Positions 18,001 through 25,839 are shown, counted from the stretch's first letter. The stretch: DNA of 64,000 bases from Massilia sp. BJB1822 (GCF_013369485.1 NZ_JABWEB010000007.1:62001-126000); one strand, 5' to 3'. Notes: generated by a model not told the origin, from the sequence alone. Program-made: numbers and translations.

Positions 18001-18527
18001 CATACAGCTGGACCTTCAACAACGACCTGAACGGCGACAGCGTTGTCGGCAACGACCTGATGTACATCCCGTCGAAACCAGGTTCGGGCGAAGTGGTCTT
18101 CCTGGGTGACACCGCAAGCAGCCACGCGAACGAAGACCGCTTCTGGTCCATCGTTGAAGCCAACCGCGGCCTGCGCAACAGCAAAGGCGGCGTGGTTTCC
18201 CGTAACAACAGCTTCTCCAACTGGACCAACAGCTTCGACATGCGCATCAGCCAGGAGATCCCAAGCTTCATCCAGGGTCACAAGGCTTCGTTCACCTTCG
18301 ACATCTTCAACGTGGGCAACCTGTTGAACAAGAAGTGGGGCCGCATCAACGAGGTGCTGTTCCAGGGCGGCGGCGCGCAAGCCCGTAGCTTCGTGGACTT
18401 CGCTGGTCTGGATTCCCAAGGCCGCTACATCTACCGCCTGCGCGACAAGGTGGAAGATCTGGAAGTGCGCCAGTCGAAAGGCGAATCCCAGTGGGCCATC
18501 CAGGCTACTCTGAAGTATGAGTTCTAA
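15084..18527 (+). CDS. Oar-type TonB-dependent receptor
   Basis: Large outer-membrane TonB-dependent transporter of 1147 residues. In order: signal peptide (about 1-27, cut after PSFAQ), a carboxypeptidase-regulatory-like domain (about 32-115, GGRISASDGKPAGGATVTI), a plug domain (about 130-260, with YNSMTIDGVAVSD and GGNINAVTKSGTN), then a long beta barrel ending in TLKYEF with the terminal aromatic residue of outer-membrane barrels. The combination and size are those of Oar-like receptors. ATG codons at 15084 and 15087 follow TAGGGGT; the first is used here. A Pho box lies upstream and a strong terminator downstream. With nuclease and 5'-nucleotidase genes next, a phosphorus-rich substrate such as nucleic acid fragments is an inference; the ligand is unproven. 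Confidence 0.9.
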   Translation: MMNHKRLRLTQIALSLSIALAAAPSFAQNTTSAIGGRISASDGKPAGGATVTILHVESGSTSNVTTDAEGRYVARGLRAGGPYTITITKNGVSEKRENVFVEVAETASVDAQLGAAMQTVTVAGVAGGRNEKFSKTSMGTGTSISASELAIQASIARNLQDYARTDPRVAQTDKDRGEMSVAGQNSRYNSMTIDGVAVSDTFGLESNGSPTAKQPISIEAIQSVQVNVANYDVTQKGYTGGNINAVTKSGTNTVKGSVYYVFRNDKLAGDRYNATTDDYYAPPPFKETTKGFTLGAPLIKDKLFIFANYEKLESSPSRNTPAFGPLGSDKTNVGITPAAIAQAQSIAKSQYNLDIGGSQVPDGTALTVEDKLVKLDWNINDDHRAMVRFSRTEQSEPFFNNFNTTNLSLSSHWYDQKKKIDTIVGQWLADWTPNFSTEFKVSSRDYDSVPNNAAKLPAMALSFSGALPAGAPASLGTASRSLNFGTENSRQYNVLKTKTKDAYLGANWSLGDHEIKFGTDYSKNDVFNAFLQNVNGNYTFACVNGWDYKTVSLPGGLCSNLTPANMEAAVLENFRRGRPSSYTYQVAAPGASLERDATANFSMKNYGLFLQDTWSVNPRLTLSYGLRVDYTSIGDRPRANAAVASPLVAATAASGGRQTGGFGLDNTKTFDGQKLWQPRLGFNYNMDTTRRTQLRGGVGLFQGNAAAVWLGNPFQNNGVSTLVYSCGSANNACPTTDGTFSTDPNKQPTNFQGSAPIANVDVLAPGLRQPSVWKANLAVDHELPWEGIVLSGELLRTQTRDGIYYQNANLGAPTKIGTDGRELFHSPQGYQTNCWRDDGQPNRSGTFGGTNCNGFREKFGSNAKFGNVMVATPTSKGFSNMATLSLSRPMISGLAYSMAYTFTQAKEVSPLTSSTSGSNFNGRSIFHPNEEKEENSSYLVKDRINASVSFRKAFFGTYRTTFGLFYEGRSGKPYSWTFNNDLNGDSVVGNDLMYIPSKPGSGEVVFLGDTASSHANEDRFWSIVEANRGLRNSKGGVVSRNNSFSNWTNSFDMRISQEIPSFIQGHKASFTFDIFNVGNLLNKKWGRINEVLFQGGGAQARSFVDFAGLDSQGRYIYRLRDKVEDLEVRQSKGESQWAIQATLKYEF

Positions 18528-18552
18528 GGCTCAACAGCTTTAGTTCCCGATG

Positions 18553-18584
18553 AAACGGCCGGTGGCGACACCGGCCGTTTTTTC
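18553..18584 (+). terminator. Strong terminator after the Oar-like receptor
   Basis: Twelve-base stem AAACGGCCGGTG / CACCGGCCGTTT with a GCGA tetraloop, followed by a TTTTTT run. It separates the Pho-box receptor transcript from the nuclease operon. Confidence 0.9.
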
Positions 18585-18683
18585 GTTTGCACGGCCTGTA
18601 ACGTAAAGTTTCGACCTCATGGCGACCGCACAGCAGCGCGCCATTGGCCTGTACAATAATCGATTGTCTCCGGCATCCCTCTC

Positions 18684-20378
18684 ATGAAACCAGCACTTCG
18701 CACTCTCGCTCTCGCCACGGCTTTTGCCATGCTGGCCGGCTGCGCCAGCCAGCGCCCCTCGAAAAATCTTGTCGACATCAATCTGGTCGCGCTCAACGAT
18801 CTGCACGGCCATCTGGAAGCGGGCAAGTTCACCTACAACGGCGGCCTCTTTGGCAAGCAGACCACGGTCAAGGCGGGCGGCATCGACACCATCGCCGCCG
18901 CGCTGCAGGAGTGGCGCAAGGAAGACCGCGAGCTGCTGCTGGTGGGCGCGGGCGATATGATCGGCGCCAGCCCCGCCATCTCCTCGATGTGGGCCGACGA
19001 GCCGACCATCGGCGCGCTGAATATGCTGGGCCTGAAGGCGACGTCGGTGGGCAACCACGAATTCGACGCCGGCCGCATCGAGCTGCTGCGCCAGCAGAAG
19101 GGCGGCTGCAACTCGCCGCGCCCCGACAAGGCCTGCAAATTCTCGACGTCCTACGAGGGCGCCAAGTTCAACTACCTGGCCGCCAACGTGATCGACGTGG
19201 TGACCAAGAAGCCCATCCTGCCCGCGTATGAGATCGTGGAAGCGCATGGCGTGAAAGTGGGCCTGATCGGCGCCGTGCTGAAAGACACGCCATCCGTGGT
19301 GCTGGCCTCCGGCATCGCCGGCCTGACTTTCGAGGATGAGGCCCAGTCCATCAACCGCTTGCTGCCCGAGCTGAAGGCGCAGGGCGTGGGCGTGTTCGTG
19401 GTGCTGATGCACCAGGGCGGCCATACCGAATCGGCATTCGACAAGCAGGATTGCAAAGATCTGAAAGGCGAGATCGTGGACGTGGTCAAGCGTCTTGATC
19501 CGGCCATCCGGCTGGTGGTCAGCGGCCACTCGCACAAGGGTTATCTGTGCCGCGTCGACGGCAAGCTGGTGACGCAGGCCGAGATGGGCGGGCATATGCT
19601 CTCGCGCATCAAGCTCACCGTGGACAAGTCCACTAACACCGTGCGCAGCGTTAGCGCCCGCAATGTGGTGATGCAGCCCAACTGGTACCGCTCCGTGCCG
19701 CAAGTCGATGCTTACCTGAAGAAGGTCAAGCAGCGCAGCGAGCAGGAGCTGGCGCGTCCGGTGGCCCGCCTCGGCGCCGCCACCATCAGCCGCGAGCGCC
19801 ATGGCGGCGATGAATCCGTGCTGGGCAATCTGGTGGCCGATGCCACCCTGCTGTCCGGCCGTCCCTTCGGCGCACAGATCGCCTTCATGAATAACGGCGG
19901 CGTGCGCGCCAACCTGGAAAGCAATGCGGCCGGCTTTGCCACCGTCGGTCACGCCCAGGCCGTGCTGCCCTTCGGGAACACGCTGACCGTGATGAATATG
20001 ACCGGCGCCCAGATCAAGACCCTGCTGGAGCAGCAATGGGTGGACGACAAGGTAGAGTCGCGCGGCCTGCTGCAGCTGTCCGAGGGCTTCACCTATCAAT
20101 GGGATGCGCAGCAGCCGGAAGGCAGCCGCGTGGTGCCCGGCAGCGTCATGCTGCATGGCGTGCCGCTGGAGGATGGCGCCAGCTACCGCGTGGCCGCGAA
20201 TGCCTTCATCGCCGCCGGCGGCGACGCCTTCCCCGAATTCGCCAAAGGCACGAACCGCGTTAACACCGCCGTGCGCGACATCGATTCGCTGACCGCCTAT
20301 CTGATCAAGTGCGAACAGGACCGCAAGCCGGCCGGTTCCATCACCGCTCAAGAGCCGCGCATTCAGCGCCTCAAGTAA
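18684..20378 (+). CDS. 5'-nucleotidase / metallophosphatase lipoprotein (UshA-like)
   Basis: Removes phosphate from nucleotides outside the cytoplasm. The 564-residue protein begins with a lipoprotein signal whose lipobox LAGC puts the lipid cysteine at residue 18. Metallophosphatase motifs follow: ALNDLHGHLE near 35-44, GAGDMIGASP near 90, GNHEFDAG near 128 and SGHSHKGY near 280. The 5'-nucleotidase C-terminal domain is marked by FMNNGGVRANLES and FGNTLTVMNMTG (about 400-440), which bind the nucleotide base. It lies 15 bases ahead of the PLD-like nuclease, so the three genes to 22678 form an operon. An ACAAT-N5-ATTGT dyad at about 18654-18668 near a TACAAT -10 element may regulate it. Confidence 0.93.
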   Translation: MKPALRTLALATAFAMLAGCASQRPSKNLVDINLVALNDLHGHLEAGKFTYNGGLFGKQTTVKAGGIDTIAAALQEWRKEDRELLLVGAGDMIGASPAISSMWADEPTIGALNMLGLKATSVGNHEFDAGRIELLRQQKGGCNSPRPDKACKFSTSYEGAKFNYLAANVIDVVTKKPILPAYEIVEAHGVKVGLIGAVLKDTPSVVLASGIAGLTFEDEAQSINRLLPELKAQGVGVFVVLMHQGGHTESAFDKQDCKDLKGEIVDVVKRLDPAIRLVVSGHSHKGYLCRVDGKLVTQAEMGGHMLSRIKLTVDKSTNTVRSVSARNVVMQPNWYRSVPQVDAYLKKVKQRSEQELARPVARLGAATISRERHGGDESVLGNLVADATLLSGRPFGAQIAFMNNGGVRANLESNAAGFATVGHAQAVLPFGNTLTVMNMTGAQIKTLLEQQWVDDKVESRGLLQLSEGFTYQWDAQQPEGSRVVPGSVMLHGVPLEDGASYRVAANAFIAAGGDAFPEFAKGTNRVNTAVRDIDSLTAYLIKCEQDRKPAGSITAQEPRIQRLK

Positions 20379-20393
20379 TCAACAGGAGTAAAC

Positions 20394-21614
20394 ATGCGCC
20401 GTATCCTCGTTTCCGCCTTGCTCGCCACCGCCTTCGGCAGTGCGCAGGCCGACTTCACCATTCCCGGTTTTGAGCTGGTGCAGACCGCGCCCGTCGAAAC
20501 CACGCTGAAAAACGCCGACCTGCGCGACCCGGTCACGGTCTGGTCCGAGCTGTTCGATAACGCCAAGAGCGAAATCGTGATCGGCCAGTTCTATGCCGCC
20601 AGCGTGCCGGGCGCGCCCTTCAACAAAGTGATCGAACGCCTGGCTGCCGCCGGCCAGCGCGGCGTCAAGATCCGCTTCCTGATCGACCAGAAGGGCATTG
20701 GCCTGTCCGAGCCGGACACGCTGACCCAGCTGAAAGCGATTCCGAACCTGGAACTGCGCGTGCTCGACTTCAGCAAGCTGACCGGCAACGGCATCATCCA
20801 CGCCAAGTATCTGGTGGTGGATCGCAAGACGGCCTTCGTGGGCAGCCAGAATTTCGACTGGCGCGCCTTCACCCATATCCACGAAACCGGCTTGCGCATC
20901 ACGGACGAGAAAGTCGTCGGCCAGATCCACGCCATCTTCGAGCAGGACTGGAACGCCCAGGCCACGCTGGCGCAAGGCCGGACGGTGGCGCCGCTGCAGG
21001 CGAAAAGCCTGGCAGCGCCCAAGCTGGAGCAGGGCAGCTTCCTGCTGGCCAGCCCGGCCGCCTTCAATCCAAGCGGCGTGGCCGACTCCGAAGCGGCGCT
21101 GCCAGCTTTGTTGGCCGAAGCGCAAAGCGAGGTGCGCGTGCAGCTGCTGGACTATGCGCCGCTCAGCTACGGCCCGAAAGGCACGCGTCCCTACTACGCC
21201 GTGGTCGACAACGCGGTGCGTTCGGCCGCCAACCGCGGCGTGAAGATCAAGCTGATGGTTTCGCATTGGAATACCGAAGCGCCGGCGCTGGCCTATCTGA
21301 AAAGCCTGGCCATGCTGCCGAATGTGGAAATCCGCGTCGTCACCATTCCCAAGGCATCGACCGGCTTCATTCCCTTCGCCCGTGTCATCCACAGCAAGAC
21401 CATGAGCATCGACGGCAAGCTGGCCTGGGTCGGCACCAGCAACTGGGCCGGCGGCTACTTCGACTTGTCGCGCAATCTGGAAGTGGTGATGCGCAACGAA
21501 CAGATGGCCCAGCGCGTGGCCGCCGTGCATGAGCAGATCTGGAATTCGTCCTACGCCCAGCCGCTGGACGTGAACAAGAATTATCCGAAGCCGGTCAAAG
21601 GACGCGAAGAATGA
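20394..21614 (+). CDS. Exported PLD3-like phospholipase D-superfamily nuclease
   Basis: A 406-residue secreted protein with signal peptide (MRRILVSALLATAFGSAQA). It carries two HKD motifs: HAKYLVVD near residue 140, followed by GSQNFDWR, and HSKTMSID near 333, followed by GTSNWAGGYF. The phrases after each HKD closely resemble those of animal PLD3/PLD4 (from memory: GSANMDWRSLTQ and GTSNWSGNYF). Those proteins are established 5' exonucleases of single-stranded DNA and RNA. The gene overlaps the S1/P1 nuclease gene by 4 bases (ATGA) and follows the 5'-nucleotidase by 15 bases, so a nucleic-acid-degrading role is much more likely than lipid hydrolysis. This is inference from family and context. 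Confidence 0.85.
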   Translation: MRRILVSALLATAFGSAQADFTIPGFELVQTAPVETTLKNADLRDPVTVWSELFDNAKSEIVIGQFYAASVPGAPFNKVIERLAAAGQRGVKIRFLIDQKGIGLSEPDTLTQLKAIPNLELRVLDFSKLTGNGIIHAKYLVVDRKTAFVGSQNFDWRAFTHIHETGLRITDEKVVGQIHAIFEQDWNAQATLAQGRTVAPLQAKSLAAPKLEQGSFLLASPAAFNPSGVADSEAALPALLAEAQSEVRVQLLDYAPLSYGPKGTRPYYAVVDNAVRSAANRGVKIKLMVSHWNTEAPALAYLKSLAMLPNVEIRVVTIPKASTGFIPFARVIHSKTMSIDGKLAWVGTSNWAGGYFDLSRNLEVVMRNEQMAQRVAAVHEQIWNSSYAQPLDVNKNYPKPVKGREE

Positions 21615-22678
21615 AGAAGCTGGCCTGCATCCTGGCGCTGGGCGCCGCCTTCGCCGCCAACAACGCCCTGGCCTGGGGCAATGACGGCCACCGCATCGTG
21701 GGCGCCATCGCCGACCGGCTGATCAAGGGTTCGAATGCCGAGAAACAGGTGGCGACCCTGCTGCAGCAAGGCGAAAGCCTGGCCGGCGTCGCCAGTTGGG
21801 CCGATTGCGTGAAGGGCACGTACTGCGGCCCGCAAACGCCCGAGATGGTGGAGTACACCACGGCCAATCCCAAGCACAGCGAGTACCACTACACCGACGT
21901 GCCTTTCCAGCTGCCGAAATACCACGACCATGGCGTCGGCACGGCGGAAGAGGATGTGGTGCAGACGCTCAAGCAAGCCATCCTGGTCCTGCAGGGCAAG
22001 GATACGGCGGCGACGAATCCGCACCGCTTCAGCAAGCGCCAGGCCTTGCTGCTGCTGACCCATCTGGCGGGCGACATCCACCAGCCGCTGCATGTGGGTG
22101 CGGCCTTTGTCGGCAAGGAAGGCGGCTTCGTGGTGCCGCAAAAGCAGTCCGATATCGATTCCCTGGCCGTCTTCGATTCGCGCGGCGGCAATAATCTGCT
22201 GCTGGACGACGCCACTCTGCTGGCAAACAGCGAGAAGCTGATTCCGCCCGCGCCGCCGAAAGAGGGCGCTGACGTCAAGCCCGCCAACGGCGCGGCGAAA
22301 TCGCCGACCAAGCCTCTGCACTCCTACTGGGATACCACGGTGGTCGACTATGCCATGCGCCGCGTCAGCACGCGCACGCCGGAGCAGTTCGCGCAGTGGG
22401 CCATCGCCAGCAAACCGGCGGTGGCGGTCAATAGCGGCGATCCCGTCACCTGGCCTTACCAGTGGGCCGACGATGCGCTGGCCGTCTCCAAGCTCTCCTA
22501 CGCCGAGGTGAAGGTGGGCGTGTCGAGCAAGCAGACCAGCCGCAGCGGCGAAAGCTATACCGTGTGGTCGCTGGCCGTGCCGGACAACTATCCCGTGCCC
22601 TCGTCGGCCATCGCCCGCGAGCAGCTGATCAAGGGCGGCTACCACCTGGCCGCCGTGCTGCAGGCGATCTGGCCTTAA
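21611..22678 (+). CDS. Exported S1/P1-type zinc nuclease
   Basis: Single-strand-preferring endonuclease and 3'-nucleotidase family with three zinc ions. The 355-residue precursor has a signal peptide ending NALAWGNDGHRI; cleavage at ALA leaves the conserved N-terminal Trp that is itself a zinc ligand. Further ligands are visible: SWADCV, YHYTDVPF, LTHLAGDIHQPLHVG and DSRGGNNL, then LHSYWDTTVVD. All expected His/Asp ligands appear present. An insertion rich in Pro and Lys (about 215-235) separates the last two blocks. The ATG overlaps the PLD-like stop codon, giving translational coupling. It ends 8 bases from the convergent 22687-23619 gene with no obvious terminator. Confidence 0.93.
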   Translation: MKKLACILALGAAFAANNALAWGNDGHRIVGAIADRLIKGSNAEKQVATLLQQGESLAGVASWADCVKGTYCGPQTPEMVEYTTANPKHSEYHYTDVPFQLPKYHDHGVGTAEEDVVQTLKQAILVLQGKDTAATNPHRFSKRQALLLLTHLAGDIHQPLHVGAAFVGKEGGFVVPQKQSDIDSLAVFDSRGGNNLLLDDATLLANSEKLIPPAPPKEGADVKPANGAAKSPTKPLHSYWDTTVVDYAMRRVSTRTPEQFAQWAIASKPAVAVNSGDPVTWPYQWADDALAVSKLSYAEVKVGVSSKQTSRSGESYTVWSLAVPDNYPVPSSAIAREQLIKGGYHLAAVLQAIWP

Positions 22679-22686
22679 TCAGGTCG

Positions 22687-23619
22687 CTAAGGCCGCGTGC
22701 TGCCCGGCGGCAGCCATAGCTCGCTGCGCTGCAAGGGCGTGTCGGGCGAGAGGCTGGGGTTGGACAATTCGATCACGCGGCGCTTGTGCAGGGCCAGCTT
22801 CTCCAGCAGCGGGCTTTTGTGCTGGCGGAACAGCGCGTTCAGGCTGCCGTCCTGGATCATCATTTCCAGGCCAGCCTTGACGCGCTGGCCCAGCTTGTCG
22901 CCCGCCGCATCGCGCCGCACAAAGAAGTAGCGCGGCAGCGGGTAGTGCAGCAGCAGCGTCGATTCCAGCGCCATCTCGGGCACGCTGACGCGGCGTTCCT
23001 CGTACTCCCGCATCACCTCATCCGCCGAGCGCGAGAAAAAATCGAAGCGGCGCGCCGACAGCATGGCGAACAAGCCTTCGTAATACGTGCCTTCCACCAC
23101 CGGAATGCCGGCCGCCGCCAGGATGTCGTTGTCGGCCCAGCCCTTGCCCTGGCCGACGCGGAATTTGCGCAAGTCCTGCAGCGTGCGCACGGCGGCGAAG
23201 CGCGGCAAGTCCTCTTTGCGCACCAGCAGCACGCGCATGCCGATCAAGCCCTTGTCGACCGGGATGCGGATGGGCTGGAACTGCTTTTCCAGGTCGGGCG
23301 AGGTGGCGCGCACGAAGATGTCGATGACGCCCTTGGGCATGGCCAGCTCCAGCGTCACGCGGCGCGAAGACATGGCTTCGGCCGAAGGCTTCAGCTCGAA
23401 AGGGCCGTAGCGCGACACGGTGCGCGCCAGCGCCGTGCGCAATACCGCCCAGTCGTATTCGAAGAAGGTGTCGATGACGGGCAGGCGGCGCGGATAGACC
23501 ACGCGCAAGGGCGTTGGCGGTTGCGCCGTCAGCGCGGCAGCGCCCGGCAGTACCAGCGCGCCCATGCAGGCCAGCATCGCGCGTAGCGCCGCCCTGCGGT
23601 GATCCTCTGCCAAACCCAT
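22687..23619 (-). CDS. Periplasmic substrate-binding-like protein (SBP_bac_3 type)
   Basis: A 310-residue protein with an N-terminal signal (about residues 12-32, MLACMGALVLPGAAALTAQ). The body resembles the type II periplasmic binding fold of amino-acid ABC transporters. Expected phrases are present: FELKPSAEAMSSRRVTLEL, KGLIGMRVLLVRKEDLPRF and ALESTLLLHYPLPRYFFV. Its two lobes seem complete, but no permease or ATPase is adjacent, and the helical C-terminus (SLNALFRQHKSPLLEKLALH) is the usual family end. Such orphan proteins are widespread in this family of bacteria and their ligands are mostly unknown. It follows the DeoR gene on the same strand after 42 bases and may be co-transcribed. GAGGTGGGA supports the start. 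Confidence 0.7.
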   Translation of the reverse strand: MGLAEDHRRAALRAMLACMGALVLPGAAALTAQPPTPLRVVYPRRLPVIDTFFEYDWAVLRTALARTVSRYGPFELKPSAEAMSSRRVTLELAMPKGVIDIFVRATSPDLEKQFQPIRIPVDKGLIGMRVLLVRKEDLPRFAAVRTLQDLRKFRVGQGKGWADNDILAAAGIPVVEGTYYEGLFAMLSARRFDFFSRSADEVMREYEERRVSVPEMALESTLLLHYPLPRYFFVRRDAAGDKLGQRVKAGLEMMIQDGSLNALFRQHKSPLLEKLALHKRRVIELSNPSLSPDTPLQRSELWLPPGSTRP

Positions 23620-23661
23620 TTCCCACCTCTTTATCGTCCCGGACGGGTGCTTGGGCCTATC

Positions 23662-24417
23662 TTACGCCAATGTGAGCTTGATTCCCATGGCGCGATAAGG
23701 GGCAATCAGGCTTTCCTCCACGCCGGCATTGACCACAATGTCGCTCACTTGCGACAAAGGAGCGATCTGGAAGGGCGCGGCCGTGTCCAGTTTTTCCTGC
23801 GAGGCCAGCACCACGGTGCGCAGCGAGGCGGCGCTGATGGCGCGCTTGACGCAGCCTTCTTCGTAATCGCCGGTGGTGATGCCGGCTTCGGGATGCAGGC
23901 TGCACACGCCCATGAAGAAGATGTCGGCGCGGATCTGGCTGATGGCTTCCATCGTGGCGGCGCCCACCGCCACGATGGAATGCTTGAACAGGCGGCCGCC
24001 TATCATCAGCACGTCGATCGTGGGATGTTCGGCCAGCTCCACCGCGATGGAGGGACTGTGCGTGACCACCATGGCGCGCAGGTCGCGCGGCAGATGGCGC
24101 GCCAGCTGCACGGCCGTGGTGCCGCCGTCGATGAAGACCACCTGGCCGGGACGCACCATGGCGGCGGCCGCGCGGCCGATGGCGGGTTTGGCGTCGGCCG
24201 AAATCTGCTGGCGCTGGGCGAAATTGCCCATGGCCGGCGAGGCGGGCAGGGCGCCGCCGTGCACGCGCTCCAGCAAGCCTTCCTTGGCCAGCTCGCGCAG
24301 GTCGCGCCGTATTGTGTCCTCGGACAGGTTCAGGCGTTCGCTCAGGGTCTTGGCGACGATCTGGCCATCCTGTTTCAGGATTTGCAGCAGCAGCTCTTTG
24401 CGTTGTCGGGTCAGCAT
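23662..24417 (-). CDS. DeoR/GlpR-family transcriptional repressor
   Basis: A 251-residue sugar-phosphate-responsive repressor. The N-terminal winged helix-turn-helix is clear (QRKELLLQILKQDGQIVAKT, then LNLSEDTIRRDLRELAKEGL with the DeoR signature). The C-terminal DeoRC domain (about 80-235) has VFIDGGTTAVQLARHLP and IGGRLFKHS, the phosphosugar-binding loops of this family. It is divergent from the NudK-like gene, and a TGCAC-GATA-GTGCA dyad lies in the promoter between them. The effector is not known; deoxyribose or ribose phosphates would suit the neighbourhood. Confidence 0.88.
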   Translation of the reverse strand: MLTRQRKELLLQILKQDGQIVAKTLSERLNLSEDTIRRDLRELAKEGLLERVHGGALPASPAMGNFAQRQQISADAKPAIGRAAAAMVRPGQVVFIDGGTTAVQLARHLPRDLRAMVVTHSPSIAVELAEHPTIDVLMIGGRLFKHSIVAVGAATMEAISQIRADIFFMGVCSLHPEAGITTGDYEEGCVKRAISAASLRTVVLASQEKLDTAAPFQIAPLSQVSDIVVNAGVEESLIAPYRAMGIKLTLA

Positions 24418-24437
24418 GTTTGCACGAATTTTCTTGA

Positions 24438-24466
24438 TATTGCACGATAGTGCATGATATTTTGGG
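24438..24466 (+). promoter_or_regulatory. Promoter of the nudK-like gene with embedded DeoR-type operator
   Basis: TGCAC (24441-24445) and GTGCA (24450-24454) form an exact inverted repeat with a GATA centre; another TGCACGA half-site lies at 24421. A TTGATA -35-like and a GATATT -10-like hexamer, about 16 bases apart, flank the dyad. A bound repressor would block this promoter and, divergently, the DeoR gene itself. Confidence 0.5.
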
Positions 24467-24494
24467 GATGAGCAAACATTTTCGGGAGTCTGTC

Positions 24495-25070
24495 ATGCAC
24501 GTCCGCATACGCGAAGTTCAAACCCTGTCCGACGACTGGTATCTGCTGCGCAAAACCACCTTCGATTATCTGCGGCGCGACGGCAGCTGGCAGACCATGT
24601 CGCGCGAAACCTATGACCGCGGCCATGGCGCCGTGATCCTGCTCTACAACCTGGAACGGCGCAGCGTTATCCTGGTGCGCCAGTTCCGCTTTCCCGCCTA
24701 TGGCCATGGCGAGGGGCATGACGGCTTCCTGATCGAAGCCCCGGCCGGGCTGCTCGACCAAGCCAGTCCCGAAGCGCGCATCAAGGCCGAGGTGGAGGAG
24801 GAAACCGGCTATCGCGTGGCCGAGGTGCGCAAGGTCTTCGAAGCTTTCATGAGCCCCGGCTCCGTCACCGAGCGCCTCTACTTCTTTGTGGCCGAATACG
24901 ATCCCGCCTCGCGCGCCGGCGCTGGCGGCGGCGTCCACGCAGAAGGCGAGGATATCGAAGTGCTGGAACTGCCGCTGGAGCGCGCTGTCGAGATGATGGC
25001 CAGCGGCGAAATTGAAGACGGCAAAACCATCATGCTGCTGCAGTACGCCCAGCTGCACTTGTTCCGCTAG
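24495..25070 (+). CDS. nudK: NUDIX hydrolase, NudK/ADP-sugar pyrophosphatase type
   Basis: A 191-residue NUDIX enzyme that hydrolyses a nucleoside diphosphate linked to another moiety. The Nudix box is GLLDQASPEARIKAEVEEET followed by GY. Like E. coli NudK it lacks the usual Arg before the first Glu of the REUXEE core. EAPAGLLD, preceded by VRQFRFPAY, matches the NudK / ADP-ribose pyrophosphatase group, whose substrates include GDP-mannose and ADP-ribose. An upstream ATG exists at 24450, but a CGGGAGT site before 24495 decides the start. It is divergent from the DeoR repressor across a shared operator and ends 7 bases before the convergent response regulator gene. Confidence 0.8.
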   Translation: MHVRIREVQTLSDDWYLLRKTTFDYLRRDGSWQTMSRETYDRGHGAVILLYNLERRSVILVRQFRFPAYGHGEGHDGFLIEAPAGLLDQASPEARIKAEVEEETGYRVAEVRKVFEAFMSPGSVTERLYFFVAEYDPASRAGAGGGVHAEGEDIEVLELPLERAVEMMASGEIEDGKTIMLLQYAQLHLFR

Positions 25071-25077
25071 CGGCAGC

Positions 25078-25839
25078 CTAACCGACTGTCCGCAGGCAGT
25101 AGCCGACGCCGCGCACGGTTTCGATCTCCACCGCGCTGCCGCTGCCGGCTTGCAGCTTTTGCCGGATCTTGCTGATGTGGACGTCGACGCTGCGGTCATA
25201 GGATTCGCGCCGCCGGCCCAGCGCGTGGCGGGTCAGTTCGTCCTTGCTCAGCACCGTTCCGCCGGCCTGCAGCAGCAGTTGCAGCACATTGAATTCGGCC
25301 GCCGTCAGGGGCAGGGCTGCTTCGTTCTGGTAAGCCTTGCGGAATTGCGGATACAGCACCAAGCCCCCCATCGCCAGCGCGGATGCCATGCCGCCGGCGC
25401 GCGCCTGCCGCCGCCGCCCCGCGCGCCGGCGCGCCGCCAGCTCGCGTGGGTCGCAGGGCTTGTCGAGGTAGTCGTCGGCGCCCAGTTCCAGGCCGGCGAT
25501 GCGCTCGGCGCGGCTGCCTTCGGCCGTCAGCATGATCACCGGCACGTCGCGATAGCGCCGGATCTGGCGCAGCACCGCGATCCCGTCCACGGAGGGCAGG
25601 GTGGCGCCGAGGATGATGGCGTCGTACTCGCGGGCCAGGGCGGCGCCGATGGCGTCCGCGCCGTCCGTCTCCGTCGCCACTTGAAAGCCCTGTCCGCGCA
25701 GGTAGATGGACAGCATCTGGCTGAATTCCACGTCCTCGTCGACCAGCAGCAGCGAGGCTGGGCGCTGCGGCGCCGGACTATGGTGGCCCTGGCGGCGCGC
25801 CCGCGCGGCGCCGCTGAGGTCTTTATCTTTACAAAACAT
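25078..25839 (-). CDS. OmpR-type response regulator without phospho-acceptor Asp
   Basis: A 253-residue protein with a receiver domain (about 28-145) and an OmpR/PhoB winged-helix DNA-binding domain (about 165-250, ending SKIRQKLQ and VRGVGYCL). The acidic pair (Asp34, Glu35 in LLVDEDVE) and the conserved Lys in LDKPCDP are present. At the phosphorylation site the sequence reads AIILGATLPS: Gly78 replaces the Asp, through GGC at 25608-25606. It would therefore be an atypical pseudo-receiver. A basic RRRAGRRRQAR linker joins the domains. The start at 25839 follows AAGGAAG; the longer frame to 25893 lacks this. No histidine kinase is adjacent. It is divergent from a Fur-box TonB receptor. Confidence 0.85.
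   Translation of the reverse strand: MFCKDKDLSGAARARRQGHHSPAPQRPASLLLVDEDVEFSQMLSIYLRGQGFQVATETDGADAIGAALAREYDAIILGATLPSVDGIAVLRQIRRYRDVPVIMLTAEGSRAERIAGLELGADDYLDKPCDPRELAARRRAGRRRQARAGGMASALAMGGLVLYPQFRKAYQNEAALPLTAAEFNVLQLLLQAGGTVLSKDELTRHALGRRRESYDRSVDVHISKIRQKLQAGSGSAVEIETVRGVGYCLRTVG

Noticed and set aside
15123..18419. Open frame of 1098 codons on the minus strand opposite the Oar-type receptor
   Set aside because: Antisense shadow caused by GC-rich third positions; its product is a Val/Gly/Gln/His-rich string with no domain, and the plus-strand receptor is unmistakable.
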